A stretch of DNA of 64,000 bases from CAVPCY01 sp963702525 (GCA_963702525.1 CAVPCY010000025.1:1-64000), one strand, 5' to 3'; counted from the first letter of the stretch, positions 19,701 through 27,321 are shown. Notes: a model not told the origin generated them from the sequence alone. Program-made: numbers and translations.

Positions 19701-20174
19701 ATGTTCGAACCACTGATCAAGACGGTTCCCGACGAGACCGTCGCCTACCTCGAGATGCGCGGCCCGTACTCGCAGATTCCCGAGGGCTACGGACTGCTCT
19801 ACGGATGGGTTGCGCAACACGGGTTGTCCCCGCAGGGCATGCCGGAGGCGGTGTATCTGACTGCGCCCGATGAGGTGCCCGAGGAGCAGGCACTCTGGGA
19901 GCTTTGGGCGCCCGTGGCGGGCGCTTCGAACGACCAGCCCGCCGACGAGACCGGTTGCGGGGTGAAGCACACCGGAGAGCGCACGGTCGCCTACGCGATG
20001 CACAAGGGCCCGTACGAGCAGCTCGGCGAGGTGTATGAGCCGCTCACGCAGTGGCTCACCGCTCAGGGCTACGCGGTCGCCGGGCCTCCGGAAGAGGTGT
20101 ACTTCTCGGATCCGGACCAAGTGCCGCCCGAGGAGTACCTCACCGAGGTTCGCTTCCCCATCGCCGCCAAGTAG
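19701..20174 (+). CDS. GyrI-like/AraC effector-binding domain protein
   Basis: 157 residues, ATG after AAGGGGG. It is built from two similar halves (residues 5-75 and 88-155): TVAYLEMRGPYSQIPEGYG with AVYLTAPDEVPEE, and TVAYAMHKGPYEQLGEVYE with EVYFSDPDQVPPEE. This is the duplicated fold of the GyrI/SOUL superfamily, which binds small molecules or inhibits gyrase. No DNA-binding domain is attached, so it is a stand-alone binding protein. It lies directly after azlCD on the same strand and may be cotranscribed. Confidence 0.8.
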   Translation: MFEPLIKTVPDETVAYLEMRGPYSQIPEGYGLLYGWVAQHGLSPQGMPEAVYLTAPDEVPEEQALWELWAPVAGASNDQPADETGCGVKHTGERTVAYAMHKGPYEQLGEVYEPLTQWLTAQGYAVAGPPEEVYFSDPDQVPPEEYLTEVRFPIAAK

Positions 20175-20202
20175 CATTCGCGTCGTTTCGCCGAGACGAG
20201 GG

Positions 20203-20625
20203 TTACTCGGCGGTGGGGGTCTCGGCGCCGATCGCGATCGAGGAGACCGCAGCGAACACAGCAGCTGCGGCCAGGTAGCCGGCGCCTTCAGACAGCGAGG
20301 CCGTTGCAGCGGCGCCGCCGACCCCGACGATCGCGGCGACGCCCATGACGATGTCGATGAACCCGACGATCCACGTCGCGCGCAGGGTGCCTGCTCCCCA
20401 CCGCAGGTGACGGCGGGCGACCGCAATCGCGACGATGGCGGCGGTGAACGCGGCGCCGAACAGGAACAGGCTCGCGGCCCACTGGGAGCGCTCCACTACC
20501 TGCAAGACGCCGCTCACAGACGACAGCGCCGCATCGGCGAGCGCGCTCACCAGCCAAAGCCACAGGAATCCCGCCAAGAACCATCCGACGGTGGGCAGAA
20601 GCCGGCGCGAATCAGCCGCAGTCAC
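20203..20625 (-). CDS. Small membrane protein overlapping the end of hgcB
   Basis: GTG at 20625 gives 140 residues, overlapping the last 14 bases of hgcB. After a short hydrophilic start (TAADSRRLLPTVGWF) there are four hydrophobic helices: about residues 10-32, 45-65, 75-100 and 110-132. No known family is recognised. The overlap with hgcB implies coupled translation, making it the fourth gene of the arsR-hgcA-hgcB unit. Its start is uncertain because no strong ribosome site is present, and a role in mercury or corrinoid handling is only a guess from position. Confidence 0.5.
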   Translation of the reverse strand: MTAADSRRLLPTVGWFLAGFLWLWLVSALADAALSSVSGVLQVVERSQWAASLFLFGAAFTAAIVAIAVARRHLRWGAGTLRATWIVGFIDIVMGVAAIVGVGGAAATASLSEGAGYLAAAAVFAAVSSIAIGAETPTAE

Positions 20626-20890
20626 AGCTCGGCTCGGTCCCGTGGATCCAGCCGTTGATGATCGCCGCGGCACAACCCACGCCCGGCTCCAGTGTGATGG
20701 CGCCCTGGGCGCAGTTGCGCGAGCACGCACCGCACTCCATGCAGGCGTTGAGGTCGACGATGCGCGCCTTGCGGTCCTCCACGGCGAACACACCGTGCGG
20801 GCACACCATGGTGCAAAGCATGCAGCCGTTGCACTTCTCGGCATCGAGCTCGAGCGTCACCACGTCGTCTATGTAGCGAAGACCAGCCAC
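20612..20890 (-). CDS. hgcB: HgcB, ferredoxin of mercury methylation
   Basis: 92 residues, GTG after AGGAG. Two [4Fe-4S] motifs are present: CNGCMLCTMVCPHG (residues 20-33) and CMECGACSRNCAQG (about 50-63). The second has the HgcB-specific CMECGAC form, and its last Cys is followed by Ala, not Pro. GVGCAAAIINGWIHGTEPS and a final Cys-Asp-Cys-Gly give the conserved C-terminal cysteines thought to bind Hg(II). HgcB is known to reduce the HgcA corrinoid and pass mercury to it. It starts nine bases after the hgcA stop. With HgcA adjacent the identification is strong. Confidence 0.93.
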   Translation of the reverse strand: MAGLRYIDDVVTLELDAEKCNGCMLCTMVCPHGVFAVEDRKARIVDLNACMECGACSRNCAQGAITLEPGVGCAAAIINGWIHGTEPSCDCG

Positions 20891-20899
20891 CGGACTCTC

Positions 20900-21998
20900 C
20901 TATCCGAGTGCCACACCGGCGACGAACAGCACGACGCCGCCGACAGCACCGACCAGTTGGAACGGAATAGCCCTCCGCATCTCCCACTCGACTCCGGAAG
21001 GCGAGGTGAACGTGGAGGAGCCGGTGAAGTTCATCGCCACGTAGCTCGCCACCGCGACCCCGAACGCCAGAGCGCCCCACACCCACAGAGGCGCGGGCTG
21101 CTGGGCGCTCGCCACCATCAGGACCGGCACGATGAGCAACACCGCCGCCACCGCGCCCTTGAGCGAGAACATACGGCCCGGCAGCCACGGCAAGAGAAGC
21201 GGGACGAGTACCGCGCCGGCGACCACGCCCAGCACGGCGGCGATCAGCCCGACCAGCGCCGGTCCGAGCACCTGAGGGGCAACGAGCGCGAGCAAGACCG
21301 CTGCCGCAACGAACAGACCGACGCCGAGCAACGTCTGACGCCGCCACAGGATGGACAGCTCAACGCCCACGAGCTTGGCCCGCTCGCGCATCGGGAACTC
21401 GACGCGGCGCATCTGAGGCGTCGCCTTCGCTCCGGCGTCGAGGAAAGCGGGCACATCGGCGATGCGCACGGGGCCCCACACCACCGAGAACCCCGACTGT
21501 GCCCGCACCTCGTGAGCGGCCACACCGGTCGCCGCCAACTGTGGCAAGACGAGCCGCGTGTGACTCACCACCTGCTCGAGCTTCGCGTCGCTCACGCTGC
21601 GAACCACCTCAGCGGTGCTGAAGGTCCCCTTGCCGGCCGCGCACCATACGTTGATGCCTCGTGAGTCGACCACGAGCAGCCACACGTCGCGCCCGCCTAG
21701 GGCCGCTCGCACGGCGTCGAACGTGAGCTTGTAGTTGCCGGTGACAAGAACGGGCGAGGTGTCGTCGGGGGCCCCGATAGCGTAGAGCCGGGGGCGGACG
21801 CGGTAGTCGCTGCGACCCACGCCGAGCCGCACCCGGCGCGTGCCGGCGAGGTCGGCGGCGGTGAGTTCGGTAGCTACGCGTCGGGACCGGCCCGGCGAAC
21901 GTGTCGACCTCGCCCGTGAGGTAGGGCTCAGGCCCGTACTCATAGGGTGCCGGCGCGTTCCCGCAGCAGGGCTGGCTGGGCCCGCAGCACTCAGTCAT
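20900..21998 (-). CDS. hgcA: HgcA, corrinoid protein of mercury methylation, one frame break
   Basis: The cap-helix motif GINVWCAAGKGTF contains the strictly conserved NVWCAAGK whose Cys binds cobalt of the corrinoid. It is preceded by SPVLVTGNYKLTFDAVRAAL and followed by VVSHTRLVLPQLAATGVAAHEV, all typical HgcA. The C-terminal 170 residues carry five membrane helices. The N-terminus from ATG at 21998 (MTECCGPSQPCCG) is cysteine-rich; one extra base near 21880 separates LTGEVDTFAGPVP from RVATELTAADL. Total about 365 residues, normal. HgcA transfers a methyl group from a methylcorrinoid to Hg(II), giving methylmercury. The start overlaps the end of arsR by eight bases. Confidence 0.93.
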
Positions 21999-22308
21999 CC
22001 GAGTCATCCTTCCCACAGCAGGCGACTCCTGCCGCTTGGACCGAAGCGCCTCGCTCCGCCAGATCCTGGAGTTCGGCGATGGCCGCCGATAGCGCGTCGC
22101 CTTCGAGCCGGCAGTGCAGCCACGCGCCCTTGCGCCGGGTCGCCACCAGTCCCGCCTCTCGCAGCTTCTTGAGATGGTGCGAGGCCAGCGCGTTCGAGAT
22201 GCCCAGCGAAGACGAGACGTCGCAGACGCAACGCTCCCCATCGGCTAGCAGCTCCACGATCGCAGCGCGGTTCTCGTCGGACAGTGCTTCGAAGACAGAC
22301 GTGTTCAT
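21991..22308 (-). CDS. arsR: ArsR family metalloregulator of the hgcAB operon
   Basis: 105 residues, ATG at 22308. It is a winged-helix ArsR/SmtB repressor (LSDENRAAIVELLADG, SNALASHHLKKLREAGLV). ERCVCDVSSSLG carries the Cys-Val-Cys motif at the start of the DNA-binding helices that in ArsR proteins binds As(III)/Sb(III); a further CCG lies near the C-terminus (VACCGKDDSDD). There is no Shine-Dalgarno site, and the promoter -10 box ends six bases before the ATG, so the mRNA is probably leaderless. The end overlaps hgcA, so regulator and methylation genes form one transcript. Confidence 0.9.
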   Translation of the reverse strand: MNTSVFEALSDENRAAIVELLADGERCVCDVSSSLGISNALASHHLKKLREAGLVATRRKGAWLHCRLEGDALSAAIAELQDLAERGASVQAAGVACCGKDDSDD

Positions 22309-22314
22309 GCGGCG

Positions 22315-22346
22315 ATTGTAATCAAACCTCTGTTTGACTGTCAAAC
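22315..22346 (-). promoter_or_regulatory. arsR-hgcAB promoter and overlapping operator
   Basis: On the minus strand TTGACA (22344-22339), an 18-bp spacer and TACAAT (22320-22315) make a near-perfect sigma-70 promoter just before the arsR ATG. Two interlocked inverted repeats cover it: CAAACctctGTTTG (22323-22336) and GTTTGActgTCAAAC (22332-22346). ArsR-type repressors bind such dyads over the promoter; metalloid binding would release them. Confidence 0.7.
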
Positions 22347-22443
22347 GGGGATTTGAATTCCCCACGATGCTGCGCGCTCGCCGCAACGACGCCGTTCGCC
22401 CCGCTCGAGCGACTCGTCACGACGCCGGCAAGCCGTCTGTCAT

Positions 22444-22459
22444 ATACCCCACGGGGTAT
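22444..22459. promoter_or_regulatory. CsoR/CstR-like operator
   Basis: ATACCCC-AC-GGGGTAT is a perfect 7-bp inverted repeat with a 2-bp centre, the pattern recognised by CsoR-family (copper, nickel or persulfide) repressors. It lies 44 bp before the VOC gene start on the plus strand. No CsoR gene is in the window. Confidence 0.5.
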
Positions 22460-22502
22460 CGCTCAAAGGTGGGTACACATCACGTGAAAGAAGGTGAGCA
22501 CG

Positions 22503-22901
22503 ATGACTACATCAACTATGACCCGCCTGACAACAGCTCCGGCGTATGCCGTTCTGCCCGCCGAGGATATCGATCGGGCCCGCGCGTTCTATCACGACTC
22601 GCTGGGGCTCGAGGTATCCGAGGTCTCGTCCGGACGACAGTTCTTCATCCACTCCGGCTCGGGAACCAAGGTGCTCGTGTACGAGCGCCCGCGTACCATC
22701 GCCGAGCACACCGTTCTCTCATTCGTCGTTGACGACGTGAGGGCGACCGTGGCTGAGCTTCGCTCTCGCGGGGTGCTCTTCGAGGAGTACGACATGCCCG
22801 GACTGGTGACGACCGACTCGGTCGCCGAGTATCCGGACGGCTGGGGTGCATGGTTCACCGATCCGGAAGGCAACATCGTCAATATCGTGCAGATGAAGTA
22901 G
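22503..22901 (+). CDS. VOC (glyoxalase/bleomycin-resistance) family protein
   Basis: 132 residues, ATG after GAAGGTGAG. The paired beta-alpha-beta-beta-beta modules are clear: YAVLPAEDIDRARAFYHDSLG at the start and WGAWFTDPEGNIVNIVQ at the end, with possible metal ligands in the first strand and the C-terminal DPEGN segment (usual Glu/His position). The substrate is not predictable; members include lyases, dioxygenases and drug-binding proteins. A CsoR-like operator upstream hints at control by metal or sulfane sulfur. Confidence 0.8.
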   Translation: MTTSTMTRLTTAPAYAVLPAEDIDRARAFYHDSLGLEVSEVSSGRQFFIHSGSGTKVLVYERPRTIAEHTVLSFVVDDVRATVAELRSRGVLFEEYDMPGLVTTDSVAEYPDGWGAWFTDPEGNIVNIVQMK

Positions 22902-22937
22902 GCGTGAGGCCAGTCACTGCACCTAAGCCACTACCAC

Positions 22938-22973
22938 GAGGGGCGCCCGCGGGAACGCCGCGAGCGCCTCTTG
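22938..22973 (+). terminator. GC hairpin after the VOC gene
   Basis: GAGGGGCGC (about 22937-22945) can pair with GCGCCTC (about 22966-22972) around a GC-rich loop, followed by TTGC. It is a plausible but imperfect terminator between the VOC gene and tspO. Confidence 0.3.
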
Positions 22974-23033
22974 CACGCGCAGGAGTCTCCCGCAACGGGA
23001 ACAGACACCTCTACAAGCATGAGAGGAGCCCTC

Positions 23034-23420
23034 GTGTCGTGGTACGACAGTCTGGCCAAACCATCCTGGACGCCGCCGCCCGGCTTCATAGGCACAGTCT
23101 GGACGGTGCTCTACCCCATAATCTTCGTCGCGTACGGCTACGTGCTGTTTCGGATCGTGCGCGGTGAGATCCCGTGGGCGGTCGCCGTGCCGATCGTGAT
23201 CAACCTCGCGGCGAACTTCGCATTCACGCCGATCCAGTTCGGGCTGCAGAACCTGCCGCTCGCGAGCGTGGACATCCTGATCGTGCTGGGCACCATCGTG
23301 TGGTCGATGATCGCCATCTGGCCGTACTCGCGGTGGGCGACGCTCGCGCTCGTGCCGTACCTCGTCTGGGTGGCCACAGCCAGCACGCTTCAGCTCAGCA
23401 TCACGTGGATGAACCGCTAG
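23034..23420 (+). CDS. tspO: TspO/MBR family membrane protein
   Basis: About 128 residues and five helices. GTG at 23034 is preceded by GAGAGGAG, a better site than the ATG at 23019. WYDSLAKPSWTPPPGFIGTV is the conserved TspO N-terminus (KP-x-W-x-PP-x-x-F), and the helices are rich in Trp and Tyr (WTVLYPIIFVAYGYVLF, NFAFTPIQFGL). Bacterial TspO binds tetrapyrroles and helps degrade or move them. In this anaerobe a link to corrinoid or heme intermediates is possible but unproven. Confidence 0.88.
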   Translation: MSWYDSLAKPSWTPPPGFIGTVWTVLYPIIFVAYGYVLFRIVRGEIPWAVAVPIVINLAANFAFTPIQFGLQNLPLASVDILIVLGTIVWSMIAIWPYSRWATLALVPYLVWVATASTLQLSITWMNR

Positions 23421-23485
23421 CGCCCGTCGCAGCGAGCGTGGCACCGCTGGCGGACCCTTACGGTCATAGTTGTTACATTCGGTTA

Positions 23486-23514
23486 CATCGGCACCCTTTC
23501 TGCGTACACTCCCG
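23486..23514 (+). promoter_or_regulatory. Putative promoter of the radical SAM gene
   Basis: TTACAT (from about 23482) and TACACT (from about 23505) are 16 bp apart, about 70 bp before the radical SAM start; GTTACATTCGGTTACATCGG includes a direct repeat of GTTACAT that may be regulatory. Confidence 0.3.
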
Positions 23515-23579
23515 GTGCAGTCGGTTTGCGGTAAGGCGCTCGGCCGGCATCCGGGGCCAAGTAGCAGGAGGACCCACTT

Positions 23580-24782
23580 ATGGCGCACGTTCGCTCGCTC
23601 TTCTTCGACGGCCCGCTCTCCGAGGTTGAGAACAAGGCACTCAAGGCATACTCGCTCGGCCGGCCCAGCGACATCATCTGGAACATCACGAACCGCTGTA
23701 ACCTGTTGTGCGATCACTGCTACATGTCGGCCGATGGACACACGCTGCCCGACCAGCTGAGTGACGATGAGACGATCGCGCTCGTCGACCAGATGGGCGA
23801 GCTCGGCGTGCCGCTCGTGTTCCTGTCCGGCGGCGAACCCATGATGCGCAAGAACTTCTGGGAGATCCTCGAGCGTGCGCACGGCTACGGCATGCACATA
23901 ACCGTATCGACCAACGCGACGTTCATCGACCGCGATGCTGCCAAGCGCCTCAAGGCCAACGGCGTGGACTGGATCGCGACCTCGCTGTACGGCCCTCCCC
24001 ACTTCCACGACCAGATGGTCGGGGTTCCCGGCACCCATGCGAAGGTCATAGAGGCAATCAAGATCCTCCGTGAGGAGGGCGTGGGCGTCGCCCTCAAGTC
24101 CGCGGTCTCCAAGGACACGCTGCAGTTCATCCCGCACATCATCGCCAAGGCCAAGGAGCTCGACGCGCGCCTCGTATACCTGTGCGACCTGATCACGAGC
24201 GGCCGCAGCGAGGGCGAAGAGGATGCGCGCGTGAGCGCCAAGCAGTGGCAGGAGCTCGCCGATTGGATTCTCGGCGACCTGCTCGACCCCGCGTCAGACA
24301 CCGAGTACGACATCGGCGCGATCCCCTCGGTCATCCCCTACCTCGCCGAGAAGCTCAAGGCCGAGGGCGTCGATATCAGCAACGGCCTCGCGCGCCTCGA
24401 GCTTGTCAGCGCATGCCCGGTGGGCAAGGGGCACATGAACATCAACTCCGAGGGCGGCATCATGCCGTGCCAGTTCGCACAGGACTGGACCGTGGGCAAC
24501 ATCCGCGACATGACGCTCACCGAGGCGACTCAGGAGCTCTACAAGCTCGACGCCCAAGAGGCCAAGGGCATCTGCGCTCCCGAGAACTGCGAGTACTCGC
24601 GCATCTGTCGAGGCTGCCGCACCAAGGCGTGGCAGGCGACCGGCGACGCCATGTTCGAGGATGACACCTGCCTGCTCAAGCGCATGGCCGATGGCAACGG
24701 AGACGAGCCGGGCGAAGCGAACTACGAGCGCACGCCTCTTTCAGCGGCCGCGCCGTGTGTTGCGCCGGGAGCCTGCGGCTAG
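23580..24782 (+). CDS. Radical SAM/SPASM domain protein
   Basis: 400 residues, ATG after GGAGG. The radical SAM cluster motif CNLLCDHC (Cys40, 44, 47) and SGGEP (about residue 84) are intact. The C-terminal SPASM region has many cysteines: ACPVGKGHMN, MPCQF, GICAPENCEYSRICRGC and DDTC, enough for two auxiliary [4Fe-4S] clusters. The layout and the LCDLITSGRSEGEED stretch resemble AhbC/AhbD/NirJ heme-pathway enzymes, but peptide-modifying SPASM enzymes look similar. The protein ends with an unusual Cys pair (APCVAPGACG). A strong terminator follows, so it is probably transcribed alone. Confidence 0.85.
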   Translation: MAHVRSLFFDGPLSEVENKALKAYSLGRPSDIIWNITNRCNLLCDHCYMSADGHTLPDQLSDDETIALVDQMGELGVPLVFLSGGEPMMRKNFWEILERAHGYGMHITVSTNATFIDRDAAKRLKANGVDWIATSLYGPPHFHDQMVGVPGTHAKVIEAIKILREEGVGVALKSAVSKDTLQFIPHIIAKAKELDARLVYLCDLITSGRSEGEEDARVSAKQWQELADWILGDLLDPASDTEYDIGAIPSVIPYLAEKLKAEGVDISNGLARLELVSACPVGKGHMNINSEGGIMPCQFAQDWTVGNIRDMTLTEATQELYKLDAQEAKGICAPENCEYSRICRGCRTKAWQATGDAMFEDDTCLLKRMADGNGDEPGEANYERTPLSAAAPCVAPGACG

Positions 24783-24810
24783 CTTCGGCCTTCAGACACA
24801 TACTCAGCTT

Positions 24811-24840
24811 GAAGGGCGGCCGGGTGTGGGGCCGCCCTTC
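24811..24840 (+). terminator. Terminator after the radical SAM gene
   Basis: GAAGGGCGGC (24811-24820) and GCCGCCCTTC (24831-24840) form a perfect 10-bp stem with a 10-base loop, 28 bp after the stop codon and followed by TGTGTT. The rest of 24783-25244 holds no gene I can support except the tiny frame at 24995-25063 and two more hairpins (24919-24935 and 24956-24984). Confidence 0.75.
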
Positions 24841-24955
24841 TGTGTTCGCGTGGACATGCGTCCTACATCTCGCCGCGGACGCGGAGAGGGCCGCCGATCT
24901 CTCGACGACCCTCTCCTCATCGCTGCAGACAGCGACAGGTTGCGCATGTGTGTCC

Positions 24956-24984
24956 GTTGCCGATTTGAGCGAAGGGTCGGCAAC
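24956..24984. terminator. Hairpin downstream of the 22-residue frame
   Basis: GTTGCCGA (24956-24963) pairs with TCGGCAAC (24977-24984), loop 13 bases. On the minus strand it follows the stop of the small frame at 24995, which is where a terminator for it would be. Confidence 0.35.
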
Positions 24985-24994
24985 GCTGCCGCTG

Positions 24995-25063
24995 CTAGAA
25001 GGTCATGGCCTCCGCAGGACTCGTGGTGGACAGGACCAGCGCTGCGATGTGTTTGCTACTCAA
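24995..25063 (-). CDS. Possible 22-residue peptide behind a perfect Shine-Dalgarno site
   Basis: AGGAGGTGATCC (25079-25068, minus strand) is a full-length match to the anti-Shine-Dalgarno end of 16S rRNA, ten bases before TTG at 25063. The frame reads SSKHIAALVLSTTSPAEAMTF and stops at 24995, with a hairpin directly after. The peptide has no recognised family. It could be a leader peptide, a small protein or a modified-peptide precursor, since a SPASM radical SAM enzyme lies 213 bp away on the other strand. The weak TTG start and the lack of an obvious promoter keep confidence low. Confidence 0.3.
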   Translation of the reverse strand: MSSKHIAALVLSTTSPAEAMTF

Positions 25064-25244
25064 CGCCGGATCACCTCCTAAGTCTGCGGTACGCCGGATT
25101 GCGCCCTGGGCGTGTGCCCTTGCGAAGCACCGCAGCGAGTTGCGTGCCGAGGAGTACGATGTTGCAGCATGAATCGACGAAAGGACGATCGGTGACCGTG
25201 GCACGCATACGCCCGCGCTACCTTCCTCCGAACCGGGCCCGCCT

Positions 25245-26105
25245 GTGAGTACGCGCCCGGCGCAAGCCGAACACCTCGCCGGAGACACCTGGTATGTCCC
25301 CGGGCTCACCAACTCGGGCTTCGTCGAAGGCCTGCTGATCGACACCGGCCCAGAGGCGGCACCCTACGCCGGTGTGCACATCGACACCCTCGCGATCACT
25401 CACGGACACGCCGACCATTTCGCCGCGGGAGCCGAGGTGCGGCGCGCGACCGGGGCGCGGGTCGTTGCAGCGCGAGATGACGCGCGGCTTGTCGAGAATC
25501 CCGAAGTCAACATCCGCGGCATGTTCTCCTGGGCACGCCCCGGCGACATTCTCGTGAGCAAGTTGTTCATGGGCGTCCCCTGCCCGGTCGACAGCCTCGT
25601 CGAGACGTGGGAGGATCCGCGCGCCACACCGATACCGCTGCCCGGCCACACCCTGGGCCACCACGGCTTCCTCACCCACGACCGGGTGCTCTTCACCGGC
25701 GACGCACTGTATCAGGAGCAGATCTGGGAGCGTCATCGGCTTCCCTATGCGATAGACCCGACGCTCGTGGTCGACTCTCTCGACCAGATCCGGACGCTGG
25801 AGTTCGACTGGCTGGTGCCGGGTCACGGCGTCGCGTGCGACCGCGATCAGGCCGAACGACACGTCGACTTCCACCTGGGCCAGGTTCGCGAGATCGAGCA
25901 GTTCATCGTCGACGCACTCGTGCAGGAGCGGACCACCGAGGAGGCGATCGCGCTGGTGTCCGAGCGCCGAGGGCTCTCCGACAATCCGGCGCAGTATTGG
26001 CTCGCCGTCACCACCGTCAAGGGGTTTCTCGGCGATCTGCTGGCCCGTGGCGAGGTGGAGTTCTTCGTGCGCGATCACGCGGGGTGGTGGCGTACCGCCC
26101 GGTAA
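25245..26105 (+). CDS. MBL-fold metallohydrolase
   Basis: 286 residues, GTG start. The metallo-beta-lactamase metal motif THGHADH is at about residues 51-57, further ligands are in PLPGHTLGHHG, FTGDALY and VPGHGVA, so both metal sites can form. The C-terminal 80 residues are helical with a winged-helix look (TTEEAIALVSERRGL), as in the LACTB2/hydrolase group. The substrate is unknown. It lies alone before the teichoic-acid-like cluster. Confidence 0.85.
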   Translation: MSTRPAQAEHLAGDTWYVPGLTNSGFVEGLLIDTGPEAAPYAGVHIDTLAITHGHADHFAAGAEVRRATGARVVAARDDARLVENPEVNIRGMFSWARPGDILVSKLFMGVPCPVDSLVETWEDPRATPIPLPGHTLGHHGFLTHDRVLFTGDALYQEQIWERHRLPYAIDPTLVVDSLDQIRTLEFDWLVPGHGVACDRDQAERHVDFHLGQVREIEQFIVDALVQERTTEEAIALVSERRGLSDNPAQYWLAVTTVKGFLGDLLARGEVEFFVRDHAGWWRTAR

Positions 26106-26196
26106 CGATGCCGTCTCCTCGCGGGCCAGACGCTATCATTGAGCGCGGCAATACGCCCCGACTCCTGTAGCACGCCAAGCGCGAGGTACCTGGCAT

Positions 26197-27321
26197 ATGC
26201 GCGTTCTGACAGTCCCGGCCATATGGCTCGCTCAGGCGCTGTACGCGCTCATGAAGCTGCTGCCGCGCCGGCACAAGGTCGTGATGCTGAGCAGGCAGGC
26301 GGATCGCCCGTCGGTCGACTTCACGATGCTCGCCGAGGAACTCTCCCGAGTGGACCCATCGCTTGAGGTGGTCGTCCGCTGCCGCTTCATCGAAACCGGA
26401 CTCGGCGCGCGCATCGCCTACGTGGGTGAGGTGCTGGCTCAGATGTACCACCTGGCGACAGCCTCGGCGTGCGTCGTTGACGGCTACATCGTCCCGGTGA
26501 GCGTTCTGACCCACCGCGACGGCCTCCGAATCGTGCAGATGTGGCATGCGCTCGGCGCGATCAAGAAGTTCGGCCTTCAGGCGGTGGGGCTGCCCGGGGG
26601 GCGCGACAGCTCGGTCGCCGAAGCCATGAAGATGCACCGGAACTACGACGTGGTGATCTGCGGAGGACCGGCGGCTGTTCCGGCGTTCGCCGAGGCGTTC
26701 GGCTCCGATCCCGCCCGCGTGGTGCCGCTCGGCCTTCCGCGCGTCGACTACCTGCTCGCCGGCGCGGGCGATGCCACTGGCCGCCTCCGCGAGCGCTTCC
26801 CGCTGCTGGCCGACCCCTCCCGCACCACGGTGCTCTACGCGCCCACATACCGACGCAACCGGCCCGACCGCTACCACGACGTGCTGGATCGCTTCGACGA
26901 CCCGCGCTACGCACTCGTCATCAAGCCTCACCCGCTGGTCGAGTCGAACGTCGCGGGCGAGAACGTCGTCAATGCGAGCGGCGTGGACGTGCTCGACCTG
27001 CTCCCGCTCTGCGACGCGGTCATCACCGACTACTCGGCGGTGGCGTTCGAAGCGGCCGTGCTGGACAAGCCGATCTACTTCTTCCTGTACGACTTCGAGG
27101 AGTACGAGCGAGAGCACGGCCTGAACGTCGACCTGTTCGCCGAGATGCCCGGTGTCACCTCTCGCGACCTGGGTCCGATCGCCGAGCAGATCGATGCCGG
27201 CGGCTACGACCCTGAGCTCGTTCGCAGACTCGCGGAACGATACGCCTCGGTCAGGGACGGGTCGTGCACGATGCGGATCGCGGCCGCCGTCACCGGCAGC
27301 ATGCCGGGTGATGCATCGTGA
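26197..27321 (+). CDS. CDP-glycerol glycerophosphotransferase family protein (TagB-like)
   Basis: 374 residues. A hydrophobic N-terminal helix (residues 1-20) is followed by the glycerophosphotransferase fold: IVQMWHALGAIKKFG, VVICGGPAAVPAFAEAFG, TTVLYAPTYRRNRPDRYHD, KPHPLVESN and AVITDYSAVAFEAAVLDKPIYF. It is shorter than its two neighbours and could be the priming enzyme (TagB role) that adds the first glycerol phosphate from CDP-glycerol to a lipid-linked sugar at the inner face of the membrane. Its end overlaps the next gene (GTGA). Confidence 0.85.
   Translation: MRVLTVPAIWLAQALYALMKLLPRRHKVVMLSRQADRPSVDFTMLAEELSRVDPSLEVVVRCRFIETGLGARIAYVGEVLAQMYHLATASACVVDGYIVPVSVLTHRDGLRIVQMWHALGAIKKFGLQAVGLPGGRDSSVAEAMKMHRNYDVVICGGPAAVPAFAEAFGSDPARVVPLGLPRVDYLLAGAGDATGRLRERFPLLADPSRTTVLYAPTYRRNRPDRYHDVLDRFDDPRYALVIKPHPLVESNVAGENVVNASGVDVLDLLPLCDAVITDYSAVAFEAAVLDKPIYFFLYDFEEYEREHGLNVDLFAEMPGVTSRDLGPIAEQIDAGGYDPELVRRLAERYASVRDGSCTMRIAAAVTGSMPGDAS

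Noticed and set aside
25068..25079. GGATCACCTCCT resembling the 3' end of 16S rRNA
   Set aside because: Nothing upstream resembles 16S rRNA; the match is only the anti-SD core, better read as a Shine-Dalgarno site on the minus strand.
24661..25248. Overlapping open frames after the radical SAM gene
   Set aside because: They cross the strong terminator at 24811-24840 and lack ribosome sites and motifs.
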